From: Deltaproteobacteria bacterium
Lineage (GTDB): Bacteria > Desulfobacterota > Syntrophorhabdia > Syntrophorhabdales > JANXAF01
Length of the DNA: 64,000 nt
Assembly: GCA_026417175.1 (NCBI GenBank)
Contig: JAOADT010000002.1
Coordinates: 22,052-86,051, forward strand
Reading direction: 5' to 3'
Shown: piece after piece, positions 19,342 through 28,146 of the stretch
Layout of the letters: each line of letters opens with the position of its first letter
Numbering within the stretch: the stretch's first letter is position 1
The notes under the pieces: generated by a model
The model's database searches: none
Told to the model about the DNA's origin: nothing
Seen by the model: only the letters and a program-made list of their open reading frames with translations
Program-made: the position numbers and the translations under genes

Positions 19342-19884
19342 ATGATTTTTGTAAGCACGAAGGGACCGCAAAATTCGTGGAGGAGTTTTGAAAGTGATCC
19401 TCATTTAAGATTAACTAAGAAGCGTATTTATGAACGTTGTGTTCCATGCCTTAGTAACCTTCTCCAATCCCTGAGACATAACCCAGAAAAAGTCGATTTA
19501 AGTTTACCATATAACTGCTGGAAGATAACTGTCAGTTTGCTTTCCTTAGATGATTGTTTTAGATTTTTGGAGCTTTTCTCTGAACTTTGGCCCGATGAAT
19601 ATGTCCATGGTAAATTTGGTACTGGTGACCCAAATAGACCTACAAAGGCAGTAGTTTTTCACTTAGAAGAGAACAGGGATTGGATAATAGTGCTAGAACC
19701 AAAAGTAAGATGCTGCGCAGAAAAACTATCAAGACCATATGAACTAAGGATAACTCGTGGCTGTTCTTTTCCCTACGAGGCTCTTTTTGGATCTTGTGAA
19801 AATTGGCAGATTGAGATGGGCGTGATTAATAAGGAAAATTTGGGTGGAGTTATAAAAACGCTAGAAAAAATGCTTTACTATTGA
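19342..19884 (+). CDS. Conserved-looking protein of unknown function
   Basis: A 180-residue soluble protein with scattered cysteines (ERCVPCLSNLL near residue 33, KVRCCAEKLSR near 125, RGCSFPYEALFGSCENW near 140). The CVPC pair and the later cysteines might bind metal. It ends in a helix (ENLGGVIKTLEKML). I recognise no family. It lies 15 bases after the MBL-fold gene with no terminator between, suggesting an operon and perhaps a shared substrate. The ribosome site before the ATG is poor. Base composition and codon use look like the neighbours, so it is probably a real gene. Confidence 0.55.
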   Translation: MIFVSTKGPQNSWRSFESDPHLRLTKKRIYERCVPCLSNLLQSLRHNPEKVDLSLPYNCWKITVSLLSLDDCFRFLELFSELWPDEYVHGKFGTGDPNRPTKAVVFHLEENRDWIIVLEPKVRCCAEKLSRPYELRITRGCSFPYEALFGSCENWQIEMGVINKENLGGVIKTLEKMLYY

Positions 19885-19990
19885 AAGTTCACACGGTGAT
19901 TTCAATAATTTATATAAAAGGACACTATAAACGATAAAACTCCCTAATCACGAATACTTCTCATGAAGAGTTCAAAGAAATTCGTTTTTC

Positions 19991-20020
19991 TTGACAAATA
20001 ATTTCCCTTAGGGCAAAAAT
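19991..20020 (+). promoter_or_regulatory. Weak sigma-70-type promoter ahead of the FIST gene
   Basis: A consensus TTGACA (19991-19996) is followed, 18 bases on, by AAAAAT, a poor -10. It lies about 35 bases before the GTG start. Only the -35 half is convincing. Confidence 0.3.
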
Positions 20021-20054
20021 AGACATCTTAAATTTTAAGGCTCGGTTTTTAAGG

Positions 20055-21293
20055 GTGGCAACCAAGGTCGGAGTATCTTGTACAGATGATTTGCTTAAAG
20101 TTGGCTCGTCAAAATATCTTCTTGAGTCGGCGATAAGTTCAGCGTGTATAGATAACCCGAGTGTAGTCTTTGCTTTCGCTTCTGGAAGTATAGATCCAAC
20201 CACTTTCTTTGAAGAAATAAGGGAAGCTTTAGGACCTTATATACCTATTGTAGGTGGATCTGCCATTGGAGTGATGTCTAACAGTTTTTTGTCATACAGA
20301 AAGAATTGTGCAGGGATACTGGTTCTACAATCCGATATTATGAATCTAACGATAAAATGTGATAGCGGTCTTAATTTTTGCGAGGAGAAGGCTGCGGAAA
20401 GACTTATGAAAAAATTTATAACTGATATAGACTTCGAGACAAAACTCTTTATGATCCTATATGACTCACTGAAACAGCCTAAGATCAACAATTTGCCACC
20501 AATTATGAACTCCTCGTTCCACCTGCTTAAAGGTATTAAGAAAAACCTTAACACTGGCGTACCAGTGTGCGGTGCCGGTCTTATCGGTGACTATGAGTTT
20601 AGTTCTGCTTATCAATTCTGTGGTGATCACGTTGGTATGGGCCATTTAATTGGCATTCTTTTTAGAGGCAAAATAAAGACCTACTACCGGATAATGCATG
20701 GATGTACACCGCTCGATGGGATTTACAGAAAGATAACAAAGATTGAAGGACCAATCCTCTATGAGATAGATGGCAAACCTGTTGTTCAAATGATAAACGA
20801 ACTATTGGGGGACGAAGATTGGCAAAAAGAAAACCCGGTAGATTTTTTGACGATAGGCGTCAATTACGGAGAGAGATACGGACCATATGACGAAGAAGCA
20901 TATGTAAATAGGTTAATCATTGGGGTTACGCCAGATAAAAAGGGCGTTCTTCTTTTTGAGCCTGATCTTGAAGAAGGTATGGAGATTCAACTGATGACCA
21001 GAGATTCCGAAAGGATGGTAGAATCAGCCAAAAAAAATGCTAACGTCCTTTTGAGTTCCATACTCCAAAACGGTGAGATTCCCCTTTTTGGCATATACAT
21101 AGATTGCGCTGGGAGAGCAGCTGAGTACCTCAAAATAGATGTAGAAGAAGCATGGGAAGTTCAGAAAGTATTAAATGCTCATAATGTTCCCCTTTTTGGA
21201 TTTTACTCCGGAGTAGAAATAGCCCCTCTTCTGGGCGAAAGTAGGGGGCTCGATTGGACTGGTGTACTTATAATTTTTACTGAAGAAAGGTAG
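20055..21293 (+). CDS. FIST-domain sensory protein
   Basis: A 412-residue protein with a FIST_N domain (about residues 25-210; VVFAFASGSIDPTTFFEEI, PIVGGSAIGVMSN) and a FIST_C domain (about 220-400; LLSSILQNGEIPLFGIYIDCAGRA, VPLFGFYSGVEIAPLLGE). FIST is a ligand-binding module proposed to sense small molecules such as amino acids, and it is often linked to kinases or chemoreceptors. There is no membrane segment. Translation starts at a GTG; no better in-frame start exists upstream. The TAG stop is followed in the same frame by the PAS-kinase coding sequence, so this is probably the sensor half of a two-gene signalling unit. Confidence 0.8.
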   Translation: MATKVGVSCTDDLLKVGSSKYLLESAISSACIDNPSVVFAFASGSIDPTTFFEEIREALGPYIPIVGGSAIGVMSNSFLSYRKNCAGILVLQSDIMNLTIKCDSGLNFCEEKAAERLMKKFITDIDFETKLFMILYDSLKQPKINNLPPIMNSSFHLLKGIKKNLNTGVPVCGAGLIGDYEFSSAYQFCGDHVGMGHLIGILFRGKIKTYYRIMHGCTPLDGIYRKITKIEGPILYEIDGKPVVQMINELLGDEDWQKENPVDFLTIGVNYGERYGPYDEEAYVNRLIIGVTPDKKGVLLFEPDLEEGMEIQLMTRDSERMVESAKKNANVLLSSILQNGEIPLFGIYIDCAGRAAEYLKIDVEEAWEVQKVLNAHNVPLFGFYSGVEIAPLLGESRGLDWTGVLIIFTEER

Positions 21294-21299
21294 GTTTAT

Positions 21300-22943
21300 C
21301 TGAGTAGAGAAACCGAATATTACAAAAGGATCGCAGAAGAAATAGGAAAGAGGTACTTAAGACAAGTAAGGAAGTTGTCTAAAATCATTGAGGAAAAACT
21401 AAAGGTAGAACAAGAGTTGAGGATCGCAGAAGAGAAATATAGAAATCTATTCGAAAATGCTCCAGAAGGTATATATGAGACCACCCAAGACGGCAAATTT
21501 AGAACCGCAAATCCTAAGCTTGCCAAAATTTTAGGATATGAATCTCCGGAAGAACTGATCGAGTCGGTAAAGGATATTTCGACATCTCTATACGTCGATC
21601 CTACCGAAAGGAGACGTTTTAAAACAATCCTCGAAAAAGTTGGAAGGGTTGAGGGGTTCGAAACACAGTTCAGAAGAAAAGATGGAAAAATAATTTGGGT
21701 TTCCCTCAGCGCGCGAGTCTTGAAAGATGAAAGAACAGGCGCAATTTACTATGAGGGTACTTGTGAAGATATAACCGAAAAAAAACAGATGCAAGCTCAA
21801 ATTTTCCATGCACAGAAATTAGAAGCCCTAGGAACACTCACAGGAGGAATCGCACATGATTTCAATAACATCCTTACAATTATTAAGGGATATGCAACGA
21901 TTCTCGCCTCGAAAATGGAAGATGGGGATTTTAGAAAGGTATACGTTGACCAGATTCTCCAAGCATCCGAGAAGGCCTATGGTTTAATAAGAGATCTTCT
22001 CGCTTTTAGTAGAAAACAACCAATAAAACTAGAGCCTGTGGATCTGCCCTCTGAAATAAAAAGAATTGAGAAACTTTTAAGGAGGCTCTTACCTGAAAGT
22101 ATAGAATTGGAAATTAACTCATTTGAAGACGGTCTTGTGGTAATGGCAGATAAGACTCAGATAAGTCAGATTCTTTTTAATTTAACCACTAATGCAAGGG
22201 ATGCCATGCCAGATGGGGGCAAATTGACAGTTAATGTTTTAAGAAGAAGGCTTGATTCCATATTTGTGAAAGATGAGAAACCTAGAACCAAAGATGCCTA
22301 TGCCATTATAGAGGTCTCAGATACGGGATGTGGGATAGAAGAAAATGTCTTACCGCGAATCTTCGACCCATTTTTTACCACTAAAGAACCTGGCAAAGGA
22401 ACAGGCCTTGGTCTTGCCTCAGTTTACGGGACAGTAAAACAGCACGGTGGATATGTAACTGTGAAAAGTACGGTGGGAAAAGGAACAACTTTCAGGATTT
22501 ATCTTCCCTTAGTAGACATTAAATTTGTGTATGAAGAGAGAGAGGATATTCCAGTTAAAGGTGGTTCCGAAAAGATCCTGGTTGTCGAAGATGATTCAAT
22601 AGTGCGGAGTTTTGTGAAGGAAGCTTTAGAAACTCACGGATACACTGTTTTTGAGGCCAAAGATGGGGAAGAGGCGTTAAAAGTGCTTTTAAGTGACAAA
22701 GACATAAGGCTGGTCATAACTGACATAGTAATGCCAAAGAAGGGTGGTATAATGCTTTACCGAGAGGCAACGGAATTGAGAAAAGATACAAAATTTTTGT
22801 TTGTAAGTGGCTACCCTGACCAAAATATGGATTTTCCGGCAATGGACCATCGTTACAATTTTTTAAGTAAACCTTTATCCTATTATGAACTTCTTTCTAA
22901 GGTTAGAGAATTATTGGACGAATGCTTTAGGCTTCGAGATTAG
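21300..22943 (+). CDS. Hybrid histidine kinase (coiled coil, PAS, HisKA, HATPase, receiver)
   Basis: A soluble NtrB-like hybrid kinase of about 547 residues. The order is a charged coiled coil, PAS (about residues 50-165; [19 protein letters not shown]), HisKA with phosphoacceptor His in [12 protein letters not shown], HATPase ([37 protein letters not shown]) and a C-terminal receiver with Asp in [14 protein letters not shown] place the start at the CTG at 21300, preceded by AAAGGTAGGT; a TTG at 21375 has a poor ribosome site and would cut the coiled coil. It shares its frame with the FIST gene, separated by one TAG. No output regulator gene lies next to it. Confidence 0.78.
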   Translation: MSRETEYYKRIAEEIGKRYLRQVRKLSKIIEEKLKVEQELRIAEEKYRNLFENAPEGIYETTQDGKFRTANPKLAKILGYESPEELIESVKDISTSLYVDPTERRRFKTILEKVGRVEGFETQFRRKDGKIIWVSLSARVLKDERTGAIYYEGTCEDITEKKQMQAQIFHAQKLEALGTLTGGIAHDFNNILTIIKGYATILASKMEDGDFRKVYVDQILQASEKAYGLIRDLLAFSRKQPIKLEPVDLPSEIKRIEKLLRRLLPESIELEINSFEDGLVVMADKTQISQILFNLTTNARDAMPDGGKLTVNVLRRRLDSIFVKDEKPRTKDAYAIIEVSDTGCGIEENVLPRIFDPFFTTKEPGKGTGLGLASVYGTVKQHGGYVTVKSTVGKGTTFRIYLPLVDIKFVYEEREDIPVKGGSEKILVVEDDSIVRSFVKEALETHGYTVFEAKDGEEALKVLLSDKDIRLVITDIVMPKKGGIMLYREATELRKDTKFLFVSGYPDQNMDFPAMDHRYNFLSKPLSYYELLSKVRELLDECFRLRD

Positions 22944-23242
22944 ATTTCGTATTTTGGATTGTTTCAACTATTTAGTTTGATTTTTGATTTCACTGCCAAT
23001 TCCTAATTGATTCTGGACCTTACCCGAAACAAACTTTCTGAAAAATCCTACTAAAAAATTTGATTTTTCATTAATCTGCCTATGTTCATAAAAAATTATA
23101 AGTCTTACTTCACAAATATCTTTCTTTAAAATCCAATCTGGAAAATAATATCACTCAAGTTAAACTTCTTGTAAAGTTTTTACAGATAATTTTACTTCTG
23201 TTACACCTAAGTAGTTTGTTAAGTTTTGCCCATAATATTTTC
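22944..23242. other. AT-rich gap ahead of the Mg2+ ATPase promoter
   Basis: About 300 bases with no credible gene on either strand and no clear terminator for the kinase gene. Its composition is very AT-rich and changes abruptly to GC-rich after 23300, inside the ATPase leader. Confidence 0.5.
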
Positions 23243-23271
23243 TTGACTTGGATTTTTTTGCAGTTTATAAA
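23243..23271 (+). promoter_or_regulatory. Sigma-70 promoter of the Mg2+ ATPase leader
   Basis: TTGACT (23243-23248), exactly 17 bases, TATAAA (23266-23271). Transcription should start near 23278, giving a leader of about 137 bases before the ATPase ATG at 23415. Confidence 0.65.
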
Positions 23272-23277
23272 ATGTTG

Positions 23278-23414
23278 CTGACATGGGTGAGTCGGAAAAT
23301 AGTGAAAATATCGGCCGTACGGGCCTAAGCGGTCGTACGATGGGCCGTTATCATTAGAACACCCGTGGCCCACCTGTGAGGCCGCAGCCCTTAAGGCCTG
23401 AGACAGAGTGGGTC
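23278..23414 (+). ncRNA. Structured leader RNA of the Mg2+ ATPase gene, attenuator-like
   Basis: A GC-rich leader in an AT-rich setting. Four segments compete: A (23313-23321) pairs with 23334-23346; B (GGGCC, 23342-23346) also pairs with C (GGCCC, 23367-23371); C extended (GGCCCAC, 23367-23373) also pairs with D (GTGGGTC, 23408-23414), which abuts the start codon. The C:D hairpin is reinforced by CTGT/ACAG and AGGCC/GGCCT inside it, about 16 bp in all, and would hide the ribosome site. A:B with C:D is therefore an off state and B:C an on state. It does not match the M-box consensus well. The fold is inferred by eye. Confidence 0.5.
23283..23357 (+). CDS. Possible leader peptide of the Mg2+ ATPase gene
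   Basis: A 24-codon frame, MGESENSENIGRTGLSG then RTMGRYH, begins about 5 bases after the predicted transcription start, so it would be nearly leaderless. Its second half spans leader segments A and B. All three arginines use CGT, whereas AGA/AGG dominates the neighbouring genes. Its stop lies between segments B and C. This layout recalls mgtL-type leader peptides, though the sequence is not proline-rich. It may instead be a chance frame inside a structural RNA. Confidence 0.35.
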   Translation: MGESENSENIGRTGLSGRTMGRYH

Positions 23415-26030
23415 ATGAAAGATATCCTCGATTCTAAAATTAAAAATCCAAAAGAACATAACCTCATAGAACTTTGTCTGCTTCCTACTGACGAAACCTT
23501 AAAAAGGCTGGGAACTACAATAGAGGGTTTATCAACAGATGAAGCTTCTTTTCGACTAGAGAAGTATGGCCCGAATGAGCTTTCTCACTTAAGGAGATTG
23601 ACATTCTATGAGAATTTACTTGGAAGATTCAAGAACCCTCTTGTAGTGCAACTCATCATCATTGCGATTGTCTCTGGAATTATTGGAGAGATAAAATCTA
23701 CAATCGTCGTAAGCATAATGCTCTTTCTAAGTGTAGGTCTGTCATTCATATTTGATGATAGATCCACAAAAGCTGTAGAAGCTTTGGGAAAGCAAGTCGC
23801 TACTCGAGCTTCAGTCTTGAGGGACGGAATTGAGACGGAAATCAAAATTTCAGAAGTAGTACCGGGAGATATCGTATTATTGAAAGCAGGTTCAATAATA
23901 CCAGCTGACTTAAGGCTTATATCCACTAGAGATTTCTTCGTGAATGAATCAGCTCTAACCGGCGAGTCTATGCCTGTTGAAAAAATGGTAGAAGCAACAT
24001 CATCAAATTATACTTCTGCTCTCGAACTACCTAATGCATGCTTTTTTGGGACCCACGTAGTGAGCGGAACAGCTAAAGGGGTCGCAATTCACACAGGCAG
24101 AGATACACTATTCGGTGGAATTTCTGAAAAATTAACTAAAGGTAGAAGCGAAACAAGTTTCGACAAAGGGGTTAGGTCATTCACGTATCTCATGACTAAA
24201 GTCATGATTCTTCTCGTTTTTATCGTTTTCTTTCTCGTCGGTATCACAAAAGGAAATTGGATTCAGGCACTCCTTTTCGGACTGGCGATTGCAGTTGGAC
24301 TTACGCCCCAGATGTTGCCTATGATAATCACTGTTAACTTGGCAAAGGGCGCTCTCAGCATGGCAAAGAAAAAAGTTATAGTTAAGAGACTCCCGTCAAT
24401 CCAAAACTTTGGGGCCATGGACGTATTATGCACGGATAAAACTGGTACTCTTACCCAAAACAGAGTAGTGCTTAAAAAACACGTTGATATAATCGGCAAA
24501 ACCAGTGAAGAGGTTCTGCACTACGCTTACCTCAATAGCTATTTTCAAACGGGACTAAAAAGTCTCATTGATAGTACCATATTAGAGCATGTAAGTCTTG
24601 ATGTTAGTTCATGCAGATTGGTAGATGAGCTTCCCTTTGATTTTCAAAGGAGAAGGATGTCAGTCGTTGTCGATTACGAGGGGTCCCATGTCCTTATATG
24701 CAAAGGTGCAGTAGAAGAGATTTATGCATGCTGCACCCATTACCAGATAGATGACCATGTGTATCCTCTAATCGACTTAATAAGGGCGGACCTTTTTGAG
24801 GACGTTGAAGAATTAAATAGAGATGGCTTCAGAGTTCTCGGTATTGCTTATAGAGAATTTCCAAGGGAAAAGAAAACGTTTACAGTTGAAGATGAGAAAG
24901 AACTGATTCTTCTTGGATACATCGCATTTTATGATCCCCCTAAAGATTCAGCGATACAGGCTATAAGACTCTTGAAAGAAAAAGGGGTCAGGATTAAAGT
25001 TCTCACAGGTGATAATGGACTTGTTACAAAAAAAATATGTGACGATGTGGGGCTTAAGGTTGAAAAATTGATCACTGGTAGTGAACTCTCTTTGCTTTCA
25101 AGAGAAGAATTCATAAATGCGGTGGAGAATTATGACATATTTGTTAAATTATCGCCCATTCAAAAAGAAGAAATTGTTCGACAACTTAGAGAAAACGGCC
25201 ACGTAGTTGGTTTCTTGGGAGATGGAATAAATGATGCACCAGCTATGAAAGCAGCCGACGTAGGTATTTCTGTTGATACCGCTGTAGATGTGGCGAAGGA
25301 GAGTGCTGACATAGTACTTTTAGAAAAAAGCCTTGGTGTGCTTGAAGAAGGGATAATAGAGGGAAGAAAGGTATTCGCAAACATAGTAAAATACATAAGA
25401 ATGGGCTCGAGTTCTAATTTCGGTAATATGTTTAGTGTTGTCGGGGCGAGCTACCTTTTACCATTTTTGCCTATGCAGCCCATACAAGTTTTAACAAATA
25501 ACCTCCTCTACGACTTTTCACAGACGGCAATTCCCACTGATAATGTGGATAAGGAGGTTGTGGAGAGACCTTTAAAATGGAATATAGATGGTATTAGGAA
25601 ATTCATGATGTTCATAGGGCCTGTAAGCTCCATTTTTGATTACTTGACTTTTGGTCTTTTGTGGTTCGTCTTCGGTTGTGGAGCGTTCGTAATTCCTGAA
25701 GTTGATCTCGGAACCAAAACCTTTTCCGAAAAATTATTCCAAACCGGTTGGTTTGTTGAATCTCTTCTAACGCAAACGCTCATCATACACGTAATAAGAA
25801 CAAAAAAAATTCCGATCATAGAGAGTTCTCCATCGCTCGCTATGATTGTTACAACTTTGATCGTAATGGCTGTAGGCGTATATCTTCCTTATTCCCCAAT
25901 AGCATCAGACTTAGGTTTTGTTCCACTGCCCTTCTCATTTTGGATCTGGATTATATTTTTCTTAGCCTCATATGCATTTCTTACGCACAAAATAAAGGTC
26001 TGGTTCTTTAATCGTTACGGAGGTGAATAA
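23415..26030 (+). CDS. mgtA: Magnesium-translocating P-type ATPase (MgtA/MgtB type)
   Basis: An 871-residue P-type ATPase of the IIIB, Mg2+-importing type. It has the actuator loop LTGESMPVE, the phosphorylation motif CTDKTGTLTQN, KGAVEEIY in the nucleotide domain, TGDNG, and the hinge GDGINDAPAMKAADVG; about ten membrane segments are visible. MgtA-type features include FIFDDRSTKAVEALGK and the C-terminal NNLLYDFSQTAIPTDNVD. The protein brings Mg2+ into the cell when it is scarce. I start at the ATG at 23415; a GTG at 23376 lies inside the leader hairpin with no ribosome site. An EIIA-like gene follows after 2 bases. Confidence 0.92.
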   Translation: MKDILDSKIKNPKEHNLIELCLLPTDETLKRLGTTIEGLSTDEASFRLEKYGPNELSHLRRLTFYENLLGRFKNPLVVQLIIIAIVSGIIGEIKSTIVVSIMLFLSVGLSFIFDDRSTKAVEALGKQVATRASVLRDGIETEIKISEVVPGDIVLLKAGSIIPADLRLISTRDFFVNESALTGESMPVEKMVEATSSNYTSALELPNACFFGTHVVSGTAKGVAIHTGRDTLFGGISEKLTKGRSETSFDKGVRSFTYLMTKVMILLVFIVFFLVGITKGNWIQALLFGLAIAVGLTPQMLPMIITVNLAKGALSMAKKKVIVKRLPSIQNFGAMDVLCTDKTGTLTQNRVVLKKHVDIIGKTSEEVLHYAYLNSYFQTGLKSLIDSTILEHVSLDVSSCRLVDELPFDFQRRRMSVVVDYEGSHVLICKGAVEEIYACCTHYQIDDHVYPLIDLIRADLFEDVEELNRDGFRVLGIAYREFPREKKTFTVEDEKELILLGYIAFYDPPKDSAIQAIRLLKEKGVRIKVLTGDNGLVTKKICDDVGLKVEKLITGSELSLLSREEFINAVENYDIFVKLSPIQKEEIVRQLRENGHVVGFLGDGINDAPAMKAADVGISVDTAVDVAKESADIVLLEKSLGVLEEGIIEGRKVFANIVKYIRMGSSSNFGNMFSVVGASYLLPFLPMQPIQVLTNNLLYDFSQTAIPTDNVDKEVVERPLKWNIDGIRKFMMFIGPVSSIFDYLTFGLLWFVFGCGAFVIPEVDLGTKTFSEKLFQTGWFVESLLTQTLIIHVIRTKKIPIIESSPSLAMIVTTLIVMAVGVYLPYSPIASDLGFVPLPFSFWIWIIFFLASYAFLTHKIKVWFFNRYGGE

Positions 26031-26032
26031 GA

Positions 26033-26827
26033 ATGGATACATTACTTGATGCCTTACAAGAAGGCCGTCTTTTTGAACTCCCTGAAAATGATAAAAATCA
26101 TGCTTTGCAGTTCCTAGCCCATGTGATCGAAGCCTTTCCAGAAATACCACCGGATACAGACGTGGTTGGACTTGTAATGAAAAGAGAGGAATCGGTAAAT
26201 ACAGCCCTCGGAAAAGGATGGGCCTGCCCCCATGCAAGAGTTCCTTTCGAGGAAGATTTAAAATGTGTGATCGGTTGGAGTCCCCAAGGAATAGATTACG
26301 GAGCGCCGGACGGTAAACCAGTTAATCTCATCCTTATGTACCTAGTTCCTGAAAACCAGCGAAACCATTACTTGAGAGAAGTCTCAATGATAGCGAAAGC
26401 ACTTGAAACGTATACGGACGTAGATAAGATTAAAGATGCAAATAGTTTAAACGACATTCGAAATTATCTTCTAGATCTTATAGACACAACAAAAGAGACT
26501 ATAGGTCCTGATTCCCGTGCAAGAATGATTAGGCTTCAGGCGCGACCACAAAAAGAAACGCTTGTCTTTCAGGATCTTTCAAATTTGATCGTGGAACCTC
26601 TAACAATTGTGTCTGTTCCAAAAATCAGACCTATTCTTTTAACGCATAATCCTAATCTAATAGAATATCTTGAAACTTCTGACGAAGTAGTTCACAGAAT
26701 TGAAACTGATGGGGTTTTTCAGATCGGTCCTTGGAAAATTTTAAGAAAAACTTCTACCACCTATCAAGGCGGTATTGTCACTTATGAGTGCATAGGAGTA
26801 AGACTCAAAGACAATTCAGTTAGATAA
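26033..26827 (+). CDS. PTS EIIA(Ntr/Fru)-like regulatory protein
   Basis: A 264-residue soluble protein. The N-terminal 155 residues match the PTS EIIA type-2 fold: VVGLVMKREESVNTALGKGWA then CPHARV with the phosphorylatable H67, and INLILMYLVPENQRNHYL-like strand-helix order. The C-terminal 100 residues (from about FQDLSNLIVEPLTI) form a separate small domain I cannot name. No EI, HPr or sugar permease is nearby. GGAGGTGA overlaps the end of the ATPase gene and the start is 2 bases past its stop, so the two are translated together. By analogy with EIIA-Ntr control of potassium transport, I infer control of the Mg2+ ATPase. Confidence 0.72.
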   Translation: MDTLLDALQEGRLFELPENDKNHALQFLAHVIEAFPEIPPDTDVVGLVMKREESVNTALGKGWACPHARVPFEEDLKCVIGWSPQGIDYGAPDGKPVNLILMYLVPENQRNHYLREVSMIAKALETYTDVDKIKDANSLNDIRNYLLDLIDTTKETIGPDSRARMIRLQARPQKETLVFQDLSNLIVEPLTIVSVPKIRPILLTHNPNLIEYLETSDEVVHRIETDGVFQIGPWKILRKTSTTYQGGIVTYECIGVRLKDNSVR

Positions 26828-26895
26828 GAAAATGAATTGATATCAACACCTCTTCTTCAAAAATCATATAATACTTACAGAACTGACTTATAGAC

Positions 26896-26926
26896 ATAAA
26901 AAGGGGTTATAAAAACATTTTAACCC
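26896..26926 (-). terminator. Terminator at the end of panD
   Basis: On the minus strand GGGTTA, an 11-base AT-rich loop, TAACCC, then CTTTTTATG. The first arm contains the panD stop codon. Confidence 0.55.
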
Positions 26927-27291
26927 ATTACAACGAACCCTCTTCGTAAAGGCCTATTCTTTTCATCTACATAAACCTTCTTCGGTTCAAAGGAGACAAG
27001 TTCTTTTTCTTCATAAGCCGCGTAAGACACTATTATGATCAAATCTCCCTTTTTTGCTTTGTGTGCTGCCGCTCCGTTGATACATATGGTACCTGAATTT
27101 CTCTCACCTTTTATAGCATATGTTGTAAACCTTTCACCATTGGTAATGTTGTAAACATCAACTTGTTCGTAAGGGATAATGTTTGCCTCCTCCATCAAGA
27201 TCTCATCGATGGTTATGCTACCTTCATAATCTAAATTGCTATCAGTAACCCTTGCCCTGTGAATCTTTGATTTCATCATGACTCTCATCAT
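26920..27291 (-). CDS. panD: Aspartate 1-decarboxylase
   Basis: A 123-residue pyruvoyl enzyme precursor that makes beta-alanine from aspartate for pantothenate. The self-cleavage site is Gly24-Ser25 in DYEGSITID, where Ser25 becomes the pyruvoyl group. With the start at 27291, Ser falls at position 25 exactly as in E. coli PanD, and GGAGGT stands 6 bases upstream; the ATG two codons earlier touches the ribosome site and is not credible. [20 protein letters not shown] is the conserved core. Its first 50 bases overlap the end of panC, so the two are coupled. It is the last gene of panB-panC-panD. Confidence 0.94.
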   Translation of the reverse strand: MMRVMMKSKIHRARVTDSNLDYEGSITIDEILMEEANIIPYEQVDVYNITNGERFTTYAIKGERNSGTICINGAAAHKAKKGDLIIIVSYAAYEEKELVSFEPKKVYVDEKNRPLRRGFVVMG

Positions 27292-28144
27292 GTTCATACC
27301 TCCGAAGTATAGTGTTGTCTATGAGTCTCGTTTTTCCTATTCGACATGCTATGGCAACTACGCCAGAGTCGTTAATCCATTCTAATTCCTCCAACGTTTC
27401 ACAGTCGACCACACTTATATACTCAATCTCTAGCCCTTCTACTGAAGATAGTAAATTTCGTGCCTCTTCTACAAGCTTTTTCGCATTTCTTTCTCCTTTC
27501 TTAAACAACTCTTCCGCCTTTATTAAAGCCATATATATGTGTTGAGCCTTCTTTCTTTCTTCCTGGGACAGGTAAGTGTTTCTTGAGCTCATTGCAAGAC
27601 CATCGGGCTCTCGGATAGTAGGGCATGCGACGATATTAACATCCATATTTAAATCTCTTACCAATTTCTCAATTATCTTCAACTGCTGATAATCCTTTTG
27701 ACCAAAAAACGCAAGATGCGGTTTCACTATGTTAAAGAGCTTTGTTACTACGGTGGCTACCCCTTGAAAATGCCCTTTTCTCGTTTTCCCACAAAGATAA
27801 TCTTCCATCTCCTGCACTCTCACATAAGTTTTGTAATCCTCGCCATACATTTCATCTTTTTCAGGGATAAAAAGAACATCCACCTTCTCTTTTTCAAGTA
27901 AACTTCTATCTCTCTCCAAATCTCGAGGATACATTTCGAAGTCTTCATTCGGTCCGAACTGGATGGGGTTCACAAATATACTTACCACTGTTACATCTGT
28001 CATTTCTTTAGATTTTCTTACAAGAGAAAGATGACCTTCGTGCAGAAATCCCATAGTTGGCACAAAGCCAATGATTTTATCCTTTCTTACCGTTTCTGCA
28101 ATAGATTGCATTTCCCTTATCTTTCGAACTATGAGCATTGCCAT
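27242..28144 (-). CDS. panC: Pantothenate synthetase (pantoate-beta-alanine ligase)
   Basis: A 300-residue ATP-dependent ligase joining pantoate to beta-alanine. Motifs are [19 protein letters not shown] (the HIGH-type nucleotide site), [40 protein letters not shown] and [10 protein letters not shown]. The C-terminus is about 15 residues longer than usual and runs into the panD start. Translation begins 2 bases after the panB stop; TGAGG inside the panB end is the ribosome site. A second Met two codons on is an equally good start. It works between PanB (pantoate side) and PanD (beta-alanine side). Confidence 0.95.
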   Translation of the reverse strand: MAMLIVRKIREMQSIAETVRKDKIIGFVPTMGFLHEGHLSLVRKSKEMTDVTVVSIFVNPIQFGPNEDFEMYPRDLERDRSLLEKEKVDVLFIPEKDEMYGEDYKTYVRVQEMEDYLCGKTRKGHFQGVATVVTKLFNIVKPHLAFFGQKDYQQLKIIEKLVRDLNMDVNIVACPTIREPDGLAMSSRNTYLSQEERKKAQHIYMALIKAEELFKKGERNAKKLVEEARNLLSSVEGLEIEYISVVDCETLEELEWINDSGVVAIACRIGKTRLIDNTILRRYEHDESHDEIKDSQGKGY

Positions 28145-28146
28145 CC

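Noticed and set aside
23376-23414. GTG start for the Mg2+ ATPase giving a proline-rich N-terminus
   Set aside because: The GTG lies inside the leader hairpin with no ribosome site. The mgtL-like proline content of the 13 extra residues is suggestive but fits the hairpin sequence better than a protein.
23300-23414. Classical M-box (ykoK) riboswitch
   Set aside because: Fragments like GTGAGGC, GCAGCCC and GTGGGTC resemble M-box words in order, but the element is too short between them and the rest of the consensus is missing.
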